Positions 1 through 6,017 are shown, counted from the stretch's first letter. The stretch: DNA of 6,017 nt from Acidobacteriota bacterium (GCA_021784615.1 JAJYHU010000321.1:1-6017); one strand, 5' to 3'. Program-made: numbers and translations. Notes: generated by a model from the letters alone, not told the origin.

Positions 1-108
1 TATCGCGCCGCGGCCATCATCGGCCGCGTGCCGCTGCTGGAAGCGATCAACCGCGAGATCCTGCTGGAAGTTTTCAATTCCGAATTCGATAAAGGCAAAT
101 TCAACTGA
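1..108 (+). CDS. bioD: Probable dethiobiotin synthetase, C-terminal end (partial)
   Basis: Only the last 35 codons and the TGA stop (106-108) are in the window; the gene begins to the left. The frame is fully open from base 1. The readable tail contains IIGRVPLLEAI followed by a short acidic and aromatic helix ending in KGKFN. A hydrophobic strand running into G-x-[VI]-P-x-L near the C terminus resembles the end of BioD, the ATP-dependent cytoplasmic enzyme that closes the ureido ring of 7,8-diaminopelargonate to give dethiobiotin. The stronger argument is context: its stop codon abuts the start of bioA, whose product supplies the BioD substrate. No catalytic motif (P-loop, ATP site) is visible, so another biotin-pathway gene cannot be excluded. 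Confidence 0.5.
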   Translation, partial: YRAAAIIGRVPLLEAINREILLEVFNSEFDKGKFN

Positions 109-111
109 ATG
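91..111 (+). promoter_or_regulatory. bioA translation start: weak SD, coupled to upstream stop
   Basis: The upstream stop TGA (106-108) is followed with no gap by the bioA ATG (109-111). The only purine-rich Shine-Dalgarno candidate is AAAGG at 91-95, 13 bases before the ATG, which is further than optimal. This suggests that bioA translation depends on ribosomes finishing the upstream gene (translational coupling). The start is supported by the WHPFTQ motif, which falls at residues 7-12 as expected for BioA. Confidence 0.45.
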
Positions 112-1410
112 TCAGAACTTTCCATTTGGCATCCTTTCACCCAGGACGCGGTTGATCCCGCGCCGATTGCGATTGAGCGCGCCGAGGGCGTTTATCTTTA
201 CACGGCTGACGGCCGCCGCCTGATTGACGCCATTTCCTCCTGGTGGGTCAATCTGCACGGCCACGCACACCCGCTGATTGCTGACGCCATCGCCCGGCAG
301 GCGCGCGAGCTTGAACACGTCATCTTTGCGGGCTTCACGCATCAGTCGGCCGAGGAGCTTGTGCGCCGCCTGAAGCCGTTTCTGCCGCCTTCTATCGAGC
401 ACATCTTCTTTTCCGATGACGGGTCGACCGCCGTGGAAGTGGCCATCAAGATGGCCGTCCAATACTGGTGGAACCAGGGCCGGCACGAAAAGTGCAAGCT
501 CGTGGCGCTCGATCATGCCTATCACGGCGATACGTTCGGAGCCATGTCCGTCGGGGATGACGGAGCGTTTGTCGAACCTTTCAACAGCCTGCGTTTTCCG
601 GTGTGGCGCGTGCCTTCGGCTTATTGCTTCCGCTGCCCGGTGGGCGAGGAGCGGGCCACTTGCAAGATTGACTGCGTCGAGCCGCTGGCCCAGCTTCTTG
701 AAGAAAAGCACGGCGAGATCGCGGCGGTGATCGTCGAACCTCTGCTGCAAGCCGCGGGAGGCATGATCGCCCATCCCGTGGAGTTTCTCGAGCGGATTCG
801 CAAGCTCTGCACGGAGCATAACGTCCTGCTGATTGCCGATGAAGTCCTCACCGGCTTCGGGCGCTGCGGGCGGATGTTCGCTTCGGAGCTTGCGGGCGTC
901 GCGCCGGACATCATGTGCCTTTCAAAAGGATTGACGGGCGGCTTTCTGCCGCTTGGAGCCACTGTGTGCACGAGCGCTATCCGCGAAGTCTTCCGCTCGC
1001 GCGACCGCACCCGGACGTTTTTCCACGGGCATTCCTATACCGGAAATCCTCTGGCCTGCGCGGCTGGGATCGCCAGCCTGCAGATCTTTGAATCGGAGCC
1101 GGTCTTTGAGCGCATCGCCGGGATCGAACAAATTCATGCCGAGCGATTGCCCTCGCTCAAAAACCATCCGGCCGTCGCGGACGTTCGCTCCATCGGCACG
1201 GTGGCGGCCCTTGAGCTTGACGCCGAAGACGCCGGATACCTTTCCGACCTGCGTCCGTTTCTCTACAATTTCTTTTTGGGAAAAGGCGTTCTGCTGCGCC
1301 CGCTCGGAAACATTGTTTATGTCCTGCCGCCCTACGCCATCACGCCTTCGGAATTGCATTTTGTTTACGACGTCATCACGGAAGCGCTCGACAGCCTGCC
1401 GGCGCGGTAG
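109..1410 (+). CDS. bioA: Adenosylmethionine-8-amino-7-oxononanoate aminotransferase (DAPA synthase)
   Basis: This PLP-dependent class III aminotransferase transfers the amino group of S-adenosylmethionine to 8-amino-7-oxononanoate (KAPA), giving 7,8-diaminononanoate, the antepenultimate step of biotin synthesis, in the cytoplasm. The 433 aa match the usual BioA length. Visible landmarks are WHPFTQ at 7-12, the substrate-pocket SSWW at 43-46, the PLP-phosphate loop GST at 105-107, HAYHGDT at 136-142 (the Tyr stacks on PLP), IADEV at 242-246 with Asp244 for the pyridine nitrogen, and SKG at 272-274 with Lys273 as the Schiff-base lysine. HGHSYTGNP follows at 306-314, and RPLG at 397-400 has the Arg that typically binds the KAPA carboxylate. 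WHPFTQ and the paired tryptophans separate BioA from other class III enzymes. An unusual cysteine cluster lies at 173-189 (C-x2-C-x8-C-x3-C). The gene is immediately downstream of a probable bioD and is last in its operon. Confidence 0.95.
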   Translation: MSELSIWHPFTQDAVDPAPIAIERAEGVYLYTADGRRLIDAISSWWVNLHGHAHPLIADAIARQARELEHVIFAGFTHQSAEELVRRLKPFLPPSIEHIFFSDDGSTAVEVAIKMAVQYWWNQGRHEKCKLVALDHAYHGDTFGAMSVGDDGAFVEPFNSLRFPVWRVPSAYCFRCPVGEERATCKIDCVEPLAQLLEEKHGEIAAVIVEPLLQAAGGMIAHPVEFLERIRKLCTEHNVLLIADEVLTGFGRCGRMFASELAGVAPDIMCLSKGLTGGFLPLGATVCTSAIREVFRSRDRTRTFFHGHSYTGNPLACAAGIASLQIFESEPVFERIAGIEQIHAERLPSLKNHPAVADVRSIGTVAALELDAEDAGYLSDLRPFLYNFFLGKGVLLRPLGNIVYVLPPYAITPSELHFVYDVITEALDSLPAR

Positions 1411-1411
1411 C

Positions 1412-1432
1412 GTCGGACCCGCTGCGTCCGAC
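1412..1432 (+). terminator. Short GC-rich hairpin just after bioA
   Basis: GTCGGAC (1412-1418) and GTCCGAC (1426-1432) form a perfect 7-bp stem around a 7-base loop, starting two bases after the bioA stop. The position suits an operon terminator or an mRNA-end stabiliser. No U-run follows (the next bases are CCTATTTG), so it is not a textbook intrinsic terminator. A second small hairpin, GCGG-5 bases-CCGC, lies at 1449-1461. Confidence 0.3.
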
Positions 1433-1467
1433 CCTATTTGCTGGCGTAGCGGTGCTGCCGCCCCGGC

Positions 1468-1770
1468 GAAAACCCACTTGAGGTAGCGGTTGACGTCGGG
1501 CCGCGTCGGACCGTAGTGGGTGCGGCCGCCGCTCGAATGCACGCGCGGCGTGGTGCCCGCGTAGGCGGCCAGATGCTCGGCGCTGGCGAAGCGCCCGATC
1601 TCGCCGATCTCGAGTTGCATCGTCGCCGCCAGGATCACGCCCGCTCCCGGCAAGCTCTTGAGAAGTTCCATCGCGGGCGTGACCTCCACCAACCTCTTCA
1701 GCCGCTCTTCAAATTGCGCGATCTGGCGCTTCAATCCGTCCACCTGATCGAGCATTTGTTCCAGCATCCA
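1468..1770 (-). pseudogene. IS110-family transposase remnant (C-terminal transposase_20 part)
   Basis: About 100 codons read on the - strand resemble the C-terminal (IS116/IS110/IS902) domain of an IS110-type transposase. A charged coiled-coil-like stretch comes first (EQMLDQVDGLKRQIAQFEER), then a helix-hairpin-helix-like LPGAGVILAA near 1650-1620, then AAYAGTTPRVHSSGG and the conserved ending PDVNRYLKW. The N-terminal DEDD catalytic domain is absent: upstream of about 1770 this frame stops resembling the family and meets stops at 1849-1847 and 1860-1858. The C-terminal tail with the catalytic serine region is also missing: similarity ends near 1468, and the frame then runs on into antisense bioA to a chance stop at 922. 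With both ends gone it cannot be active. IS110 elements usually lack terminal inverted repeats, so element borders cannot be placed. Confidence 0.8.
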
Positions 1771-1876
1771 GCGCGCACAGAACCATGATGTCGTCGCCGT
1801 CGTAGATGGTGAAGCCCACCGGAGCGGCCCGGGCGTATTCCGTCATCTGGGTGGGGTTCAGGCCGAATATGCTCGG
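1771..1876 (-). other. Unidentified short coding-like fragment next to the IS110 remnant
   Basis: On the - strand, in a frame one base off that of the transposase remnant, about 35 codons read like real protein, with a segment MTEYARAAPVGFTIYDGDD followed by a hydrophobic IMVLC. It is closed upstream by two consecutive TAG codons (1882-1877), and downstream the reading turns into antisense transposase near 1770. I do not recognise the family. It may be the end of a gene broken by the IS110 element, or a decayed part of the element itself. The protein-like look of so short a segment could be chance. Confidence 0.3.
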
Positions 1877-1890
1877 CTACTAGGCTAGTA
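1862..1890. repeat. Two adjacent small inverted repeats
   Basis: GCCGA (1862-1866) pairs with TCGGC (1873-1877) across 6 bases. It is directly followed by TACTAG-G-CTAGTA (1878-1890), a perfect 6-bp-arm palindrome with a single central base. They sit at the outer edge of the decayed coding fragment. The palindrome has the symmetry of a dimeric-regulator site or a recombination core, but no promoter or gene start lies next to it, so it may only mark an old junction. Confidence 0.3.
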
Positions 1891-2092
1891 TCAGCGCCAC
1901 GCCCCCCGCCGAAGGCCTGCGATGGGATTCTTGGGATTTTCGGGACGGAAATTCACATTTTTGCAATTCGTTGAAAATAGGGCCTTTGCAGGAATTTCGC
2001 CCGGCGCGAATTTGCCTTTTCAGCAAGAAGCGTTTCTAGAAGGGACACCGGGTAGAATTTACGCTTAAGCTGCGAACTTTGATTGCCGCATG
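1891..2092. other. Intergenic DNA, no gene seen; imperfect hairpin at 1991-2014
   Basis: About 200 bases between the decayed IS region and the end of the GH2 gene. They are more AT-rich than the flanking genes and show no convincing reading frame. TTCGC (1996-2000) and GCGAA (2006-2010) form a 5-bp stem around CCGGC, extended past a one-base bulge by AA/TT (1993-1994 with 2011-2012). The hairpin lies about 80 bases beyond the GH2 stop. Read on the - strand, it is followed by TATTTTC but no clear U-run, so it is at best a weak terminator for the GH2 transcript. A near-repeat GGGATTCTT / GGGATTTTC occurs around 1923-1941. Confidence 0.35.
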
Positions 2093-4771
2093 CTACATCC
2101 TTGCAGCCACGGAAGCCCTGCCAATGTTCCAGCCGTCGACGGCCACGTAAGGCGTAGCGCCCTGCAAGGCATCGGCCGCGTAGCTCGCGGTAAGTTCCCG
2201 CTCTTCTCCGGGCATCAGTTCAAAGTAGTTGTCCTGCCAGAGCACCGGAAGAATCTCAGGGCCATGCTCGTTCTTATTGACGCGAAGGTGAATGAAAAAA
2301 GCAAGCTGCGAAGATGGATTCCTGACCGTCACGCGAGTCACGTCCCGGGCGCCGTCTTCGCGCGTCGAGGCGCGAACGTCAAGGCGCACATCGGGCAGGC
2401 TCTTCAGTTCCGTGAAGTCGGCGTAACTGCTGGTCGGCGTGTAATACCACTTGGTGTCCTGCCAGTCGAGAACGTCCGGCTTGGTGGAGAGCCAGTAGAA
2501 GTTGCTGCTCTCCAATGTCCCCGCTGAATCCTTCAAGGTCAGGCGGAGAAAGTACGTGGTGGAAAGGCCGTCCAGCTTGGGCACATCAAAAACGCGCGCG
2601 CTGCTGTTGGGGCCGACGCTGACCGTTTCTTCCTTTGAAAATTCCTTCTTCAGGTGAATGTTGTAAACCGCGGCGCCAACTTCCAGCTCTGGGTCTGAGC
2701 GCAAAAGTGAATTCACCACCACCACGGAACGATCGTCGTAGGAATACTGCACGTGAAGGGGTTCGCATGCCTTCTTAGTTCCGAAATACCCGCCCGCCGG
2801 CCGGAGATAATAGTCATAGAGATGCCAGATCACGCCCGGCCACGCATTGTTGAGCATCCACTGAATAACACCCGTCGCAACAGGTTTGTTCCGGCGGAAG
2901 GCCTCAAACATCGCCCGCTCGCCCTCGTAGGTCATCAGTTGCGACTTTTCGGCGTAGTCCTCAACGCCTGACGCCCGCCCGTAGCGCGCGTCAAGGGCCT
3001 GAGTAAAAATGCGCAGGTTTTTGAAGCTGCCGCTATTCTGGCCGCCGCCGGCGTGGAAGTTCCACACGGAGTCAATCGGCCAAAGGTCTTTTTTGGGCAG
3101 CATCCTTTTGAGCGAGGATACAGGAGGCGGAGCCGCGCCGGGGCTGGTCTCCGTGTTGAAGCCGAACGCTCCTCCATTTTTGGTATCCAGCAGCCAGTAA
3201 TTCGGAGGCACCCAGTTGTAAGGGCCGGTCATCTTCAATCCCGTCGAACCAGTCACCGTGGTCACCTGCGCGCTTGCCGAGGACTGATGAGGATTCGGCC
3301 AATGGCATTCCGCCAGAACTTTCAGGTACATCCGCTCGACGCGCGCGGGCGGAGGGTTGTCGCTTCCGTAAAGCCAGTCCAGCATCGACGGATGGTTCTC
3401 GATGCGGCGGAGTTGGTCCCGGAGCGAGTCGGCCGCAACCGTGTAATCCTCGGGCTTCCAGGCCTTCCACTTTTCCCAGTGGTCGCAACAACACCAGCCC
3501 GCCAGCACCAAAATTCCATAGCGGTCGCACAGGTTGAAGAAGTTGTTGTCGACGATCTTCCCTTCCAGGCGGATCGTGTTCAGATGCATGTTTCTGACGT
3601 ACTGGATTTCCTCTTCGGTCTTCTTCGGATTGAAGCGCAGCATCATGTCGGGTGCCCAGCCAGCGCCCAGAACCAGAATGGGTTTGCCATTCACCATGAA
3701 TTGGCGATAGCCCTGCGCGTTGAATTTTGAGGTGATCTCCCGAACCCCAAACTGCACTTCACGACTGTCGGAAACCGAGCCGCCGGTCTCAAAGCGCAAT
3801 GTCATGCGATAAAGATTTTGCGGCCCCCACTGCCAGGGCCACCACAAGCGCGGATGGCGGAGATTCAGTTGGGGAAATCGGCTGGGATCAAAAGTGACGT
3901 CGCGCGTCTCGTGCGGCTGGAGTTCCACTTCCTCTCGGAACTCGACATCGCCGATGTTACCTTTCAGAACGCCGCGCACCCTGTGGCCGGTAGCGTTTTC
4001 AAGCGCCGCGCGGACGGTGAGGTGGGCAACGTCCAGATTGGGCAGATCGAATCGGGTTGCCACTTGCGGATGCCGCAGCTCGACCGGGCCCGTGGCCGTC
4101 ACCGAAACCGGCCGCCACAGTCCCATGTCCTTATCCGGAGGCGCGGGATTCCAATCCACCCAAGTGATGCCCAGATCGTCGGCATGAGGCGCGGAAACTT
4201 CGACGGCAAGCGAATTCACCTGGCCGGGCCGGGCCGCTGCGGTCACGTTAAAGTCATAGGTTCGCCACATGCCCACCACCTGCTTCGGCCCGGCAATCAG
4301 GCGCCCGTTCAGCCAGATGGCGGCGCGATAATTGATGCCCCCAAAGTGCAGCCAGATCTGCTTGCCATCAAAACTCCGGGGCAACTGGAAACTGCTCCGG
4401 TACCACCAGGGCTCTCTAAAGGGACTACCGGCCGGCATGTGAAGATTTGAAAAATTGGCTCCGATCGGATAGTTGTCACCGGGGATGTTATGAAGATTCA
4501 TCCCGAAGTAAGGATGGCGGTAGACCTTATTCTTGACCAGTGCGGCGAGAACCGTGGAAGGAACAGCGGTCTTGTACCAGCCGGTCGCGTTGAAGCCGTT
4601 TTTCGAGATGGCGCTTCCTTGCTCAGGCACGCGCGCGGAGGATTGCAGGTTCCAGCCCTGCGCCAGCGTGACCCGAAGCGGTGACGAGTGATTCCCGGAA
4701 GACTGTGCTGCATAGATTGAACCCACTCCAACAAGCAAAGATAAGAGGAAAACACCGGCACGCTCTCGCAT
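2093..4771 (-). CDS. Exported GH2 glycosidase, exo-beta-D-glucosaminidase (CsxA-like) type
   Basis: The 892-aa protein has a Sec signal peptide: MRER, then a hydrophobic core at 6-19 and probable cleavage near 21-22 (IYAA-QSS), so it should act in the periplasm or outside. Layout by sequence: N-terminal sugar-binding-like beta domain about 33-230 (with WLHFGGINY and DWNPAPPDKDMGLWR), Ig-like domain about 231-345, TIM barrel about 346-670, and C-terminal beta domains about 670-892. The barrel carries GSDNPPP with Asp471 as likely acid/base and FNTETSPG with Glu541 as likely nucleophile. GH2 enzymes normally have Asn-Glu at the acid/base position; Asp there is, as I recall, the mark of the exo-beta-D-glucosaminidase subfamily (Asp469 and Glu541 in Amycolatopsis CsxA). 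Such enzymes release glucosamine from the non-reducing end of chitosan oligomers. GWCCCDHWEKW (425-435) has three cysteines in a row. The ATG is preceded by a strong ribosome site. A mannosidase of the same broad group is the main alternative. Confidence 0.88.
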   Translation of the reverse strand: MRERAGVFLLSLLVGVGSIYAAQSSGNHSSPLRVTLAQGWNLQSSARVPEQGSAISKNGFNATGWYKTAVPSTVLAALVKNKVYRHPYFGMNLHNIPGDNYPIGANFSNLHMPAGSPFREPWWYRSSFQLPRSFDGKQIWLHFGGINYRAAIWLNGRLIAGPKQVVGMWRTYDFNVTAAARPGQVNSLAVEVSAPHADDLGITWVDWNPAPPDKDMGLWRPVSVTATGPVELRHPQVATRFDLPNLDVAHLTVRAALENATGHRVRGVLKGNIGDVEFREEVELQPHETRDVTFDPSRFPQLNLRHPRLWWPWQWGPQNLYRMTLRFETGGSVSDSREVQFGVREITSKFNAQGYRQFMVNGKPILVLGAGWAPDMMLRFNPKKTEEEIQYVRNMHLNTIRLEGKIVDNNFFNLCDRYGILVLAGWCCCDHWEKWKAWKPEDYTVAADSLRDQLRRIENHPSMLDWLYGSDNPPPARVERMYLKVLAECHWPNPHQSSASAQVTTVTGSTGLKMTGPYNWVPPNYWLLDTKNGGAFGFNTETSPGAAPPPVSSLKRMLPKKDLWPIDSVWNFHAGGGQNSGSFKNLRIFTQALDARYGRASGVEDYAEKSQLMTYEGERAMFEAFRRNKPVATGVIQWMLNNAWPGVIWHLYDYYLRPAGGYFGTKKACEPLHVQYSYDDRSVVVVNSLLRSDPELEVGAAVYNIHLKKEFSKEETVSVGPNSSARVFDVPKLDGLSTTYFLRLTLKDSAGTLESSNFYWLSTKPDVLDWQDTKWYYTPTSSYADFTELKSLPDVRLDVRASTREDGARDVTRVTVRNPSSQLAFFIHLRVNKNEHGPEILPVLWQDNYFELMPGEERELTASYAADALQGATPYVAVDGWNIGRASVAARM

Positions 4772-4775
4772 CGCA

Positions 4776-4782
4776 CCCTCCC
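4776..4782 (-). promoter_or_regulatory. Ribosome binding site of the GH2 gene
   Basis: On the - strand GGGAGGG precedes the ATG (4771-4769). Its GGAGG core leaves a 5-base spacer, near-ideal Shine-Dalgarno placement. This supports the ATG at 4771 as the start, as does the signal peptide that begins there. Confidence 0.7.
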
Positions 4783-4836
4783 AGGCTCGAATTGGATCCC
4801 GCTTCGACTGCGATTGTATGACGGACGCGCGAGCCT
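4783..4836 (-). promoter_or_regulatory. Hydrolase-GH2 spacer with long-range inverted repeat; possible -10
   Basis: The 64-base gap between the two - strand genes is bounded by AGGCTCG (4783-4789) and CGAGCCT (4830-4836), perfect 7-bp arms about 40 bases apart. In the mRNA the downstream arm lies directly against the GH2 ribosome site, so pairing could affect its access. Inside the loop, TACAAT (- strand, 4818-4813) resembles a -10 box, but no convincing -35 is seen. The short gap favours co-transcription with the upstream hydrolase, with at most a minor internal promoter. Confidence 0.25.
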
Positions 4837-6017
4837 CAGCGCGGCATCACGGGCAACACCAGCGCCGACGGGTGCGCGCTGTCGTGATAGATCACGTTGG
4901 TCGCCTTGACCATGCGCGTCGCAGACTCCGGTTCGCCGCCCGTGTTGGGATTGCGGTCAAAGCGCGGGAAATTGCTGCTGGAAACCTCCAACCGCAATCG
5001 ATGCCCCACCTTGAAGACGTTGCTTGTGGACCAGAGGTCAATTGTAAACTTGTAGACTTGGCCCGGATTCATGAATTCCGGCGTCACCTGCGAATCCCGG
5101 TAGCGCGCGCGGAGGATCCCTTCCGTAAGGTTTTGCGCAAATCCATTGGGCCACACATCCACCAGCTTCCCGGTAAAATCCGTATCCACCGCCGAGGAAC
5201 TGGCGTAAAGGATCAGCTTCACATGGCCCGTCACCTCAAAGTCGTGCTTGAATGCCGGAGTGGTGTAAACCAGGACGTCGGGCCGGGCTTCGTCGGGGCG
5301 CTGATCAACCGCCCCGGCTGGAACCTCGCTGGGATTACAGCAGAGCGGGCCGCCAAGCGTGGGTACCGGATTTTTGGGGTCATAGACGTAGTGGTCAGAG
5401 GGCTCGGAGTTCGGCAGCGAGGTGGAAAGGCCGCCATCGCCTGTGAGCATGTTCGCCTTGCCGCCGGAATGCAGATAGTATTCAGTGCTTTTGGCTTGCG
5501 CCGGCGGCCAGCTGTCTTCTTCGCGCCACTTATTGATCCCCATCACAAAAATCTTTACGGGCTTCTCGTTTTCAATTCCGTTGTCGATCCCTTTCAGGAG
5601 ATGGTCGTACCAGCGGAACTGGAGATCGTCAAAATTGACCACCGCCTGCGGGCCAAAATCAACGCTGCCGACTTTCTCGCCCATGCCGGCGTGTCCACCC
5701 ACGATAACCAGCAGGCGCTGGCCGTTGCGCGCGGCTTCGCTGCCGCCGTGGGCTTTGATGCCCATGTAGTTCTTCAGCGCCCCGCCCTGGAAAATGTCGT
5801 ACCAACCGGCAACGGTATAAGCCGGAACCTTGATGTCCGCGTAATGGTCCTCAATCGACCATCGCTTCCAATAAGCGTCAAAGCTAGGATGCTTGAGCCA
5901 GTCGAGAAAGTACGGCGCGAGGGTTTTGAGCCCGGCGGGTCCTATCATGTCACCCGGAAAATTGAACAGGGAAAACTGGCTGAGTGGCAGCGCCCAGATT
6001 CCCTCCTTGGCGTTTGC
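4836..6017 (-). CDS. CocE/NonD-family alpha/beta hydrolase, X-Pro dipeptidyl-peptidase-like (partial, C-terminal 393 aa)
   Basis: The frame is open to the right edge (visible residue 1 is at 6017), so the N-terminal part with the nucleophilic serine (GxSxG) is outside the window. The ATG at 5948 is internal: 23 in-frame codons precede it and read as family-like sequence (GIWALPLSQFSLFNFPGD). Visible signs, numbered from the edge, are AGWYDIFQGG with probable catalytic Asp74, GGHAG with probable catalytic His109, the family stretch VDFGPQA then FRWYDHLLKGIDNG, and a C-terminal jelly-roll domain from about 225 (VLVYTTPAF, VTGHVKLILYASS, HRLRLEVSSSNFPRFDRN). Members are serine esterases, amidases or acylases, such as cocaine esterase and glutaryl-7-ACA acylase. 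The Glu-Asp carboxylate pair that follows the catalytic Asp in alpha-amino acid ester hydrolases is not seen, so that subtype is unlikely. Export cannot be judged without the N terminus. It lies 64 bases upstream of the GH2 gene on the same strand; the substrate is unknown. Confidence 0.9.
   Translation of the reverse strand, partial: ANAKEGIWALPLSQFSLFNFPGDMIGPAGLKTLAPYFLDWLKHPSFDAYWKRWSIEDHYADIKVPAYTVAGWYDIFQGGALKNYMGIKAHGGSEAARNGQRLLVIVGGHAGMGEKVGSVDFGPQAVVNFDDLQFRWYDHLLKGIDNGIENEKPVKIFVMGINKWREEDSWPPAQAKSTEYYLHSGGKANMLTGDGGLSTSLPNSEPSDHYVYDPKNPVPTLGGPLCCNPSEVPAGAVDQRPDEARPDVLVYTTPAFKHDFEVTGHVKLILYASSSAVDTDFTGKLVDVWPNGFAQNLTEGILRARYRDSQVTPEFMNPGQVYKFTIDLWSTSNVFKVGHRLRLEVSSSNFPRFDRNPNTGGEPESATRMVKATNVIYHDSAHPSALVLPVMPR

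Noticed and set aside
112..819. 235-codon open frame on the - strand under bioA
   Set aside because: It is a shadow of bioA in GC-rich DNA. Its translation is rich in Arg, His and Gly and shows no recognisable motif.
922..1767. A 281-aa transposase gene as a whole
   Set aside because: Only the first 100 or so codons look like IS110. The rest is antisense to bioA, whose + strand frame is clearly real. Annotated instead as a remnant at 1468-1770.
1516..1788. 90-codon + strand open frame across the transposase remnant
   Set aside because: It is the complement of the recognisable IS110 sequence, with no motif of its own.
1768..2092. Possible RNA gene, CRISPR array or attachment site in the large gap
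   Set aside because: No tRNA-like cloverleaf, no regularly spaced repeats and no tRNA end or integrase were seen; only small inverted repeats are present.
3053..3730. 225-codon + strand open frame opposite the GH2 gene
   Set aside because: Antisense to the GH2 catalytic barrel. Arg/Val/Gln-rich low-quality protein with no motif; the long frame is explained by codon bias of the real gene.
3818..4450. 210-codon + strand open frame opposite the GH2 gene
   Set aside because: Same reason: it mirrors conserved GH2 N-terminal domains and has no independent sign of coding.
5946..5948. ATG as the start of the CocE/NonD hydrolase
   Set aside because: The frame continues upstream without a stop to the window edge with family-like residues, and the serine nucleophile region must lie further upstream, so this Met is internal.

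Overview
This window is a GC-rich bacterial chromosome segment. The gene types (a biotin operon end, a secreted family 2 glycosidase, a CocE/NonD hydrolase and an IS110 remnant) and the protein style suggest a soil Acidobacteriota-like genome. That placement is a judgement from resemblance, not a database result.

Left part, + strand (1-1410): the last 35 codons of a probable dethiobiotin synthetase gene (bioD) end in TGA, and bioA starts at the very next base. bioA is complete at 433 aa and carries the WHPFTQ opening and the PLP-lysine region of DAPA aminotransferases. The two products catalyse consecutive steps of biotin synthesis: BioA makes 7,8-diaminononanoate and BioD closes the ureido ring.

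Middle (1411-2092): a convergent gap of about 680 bases with no intact gene. It holds a small hairpin after bioA, a C-terminal fragment of an IS110-family transposase on the - strand (about 1468-1770), a short stretch that looks like a fragment of some other coding sequence (about 1771-1876), two adjacent small inverted repeats (1862-1890), and about 200 bases of more AT-rich DNA with one imperfect hairpin. It reads as a scar of transposition and decay.

Right part, - strand (2093-6017): transcription runs right to left. A CocE/NonD-type serine hydrolase, cut by the right edge, is followed after 64 bases by a complete 892-aa exported GH2 enzyme of the exo-beta-D-glucosaminidase (CsxA-like) type. 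The pair is probably co-transcribed. The GH2 would remove non-reducing-end sugars, likely glucosamine, from amino-sugar oligomers outside the cytoplasm. The hydrolase would cleave an ester or amide, but its substrate cannot be told from sequence.

No RNA gene, CRISPR array, phage or defence module is visible. I do not see a clearly new biological system. The points most worth a second look are the four-cysteine cluster in BioA, the chimeric transposase reading frame that runs into antisense bioA, the unidentified fragment beside it, and the hydrolase-GH2 pairing.
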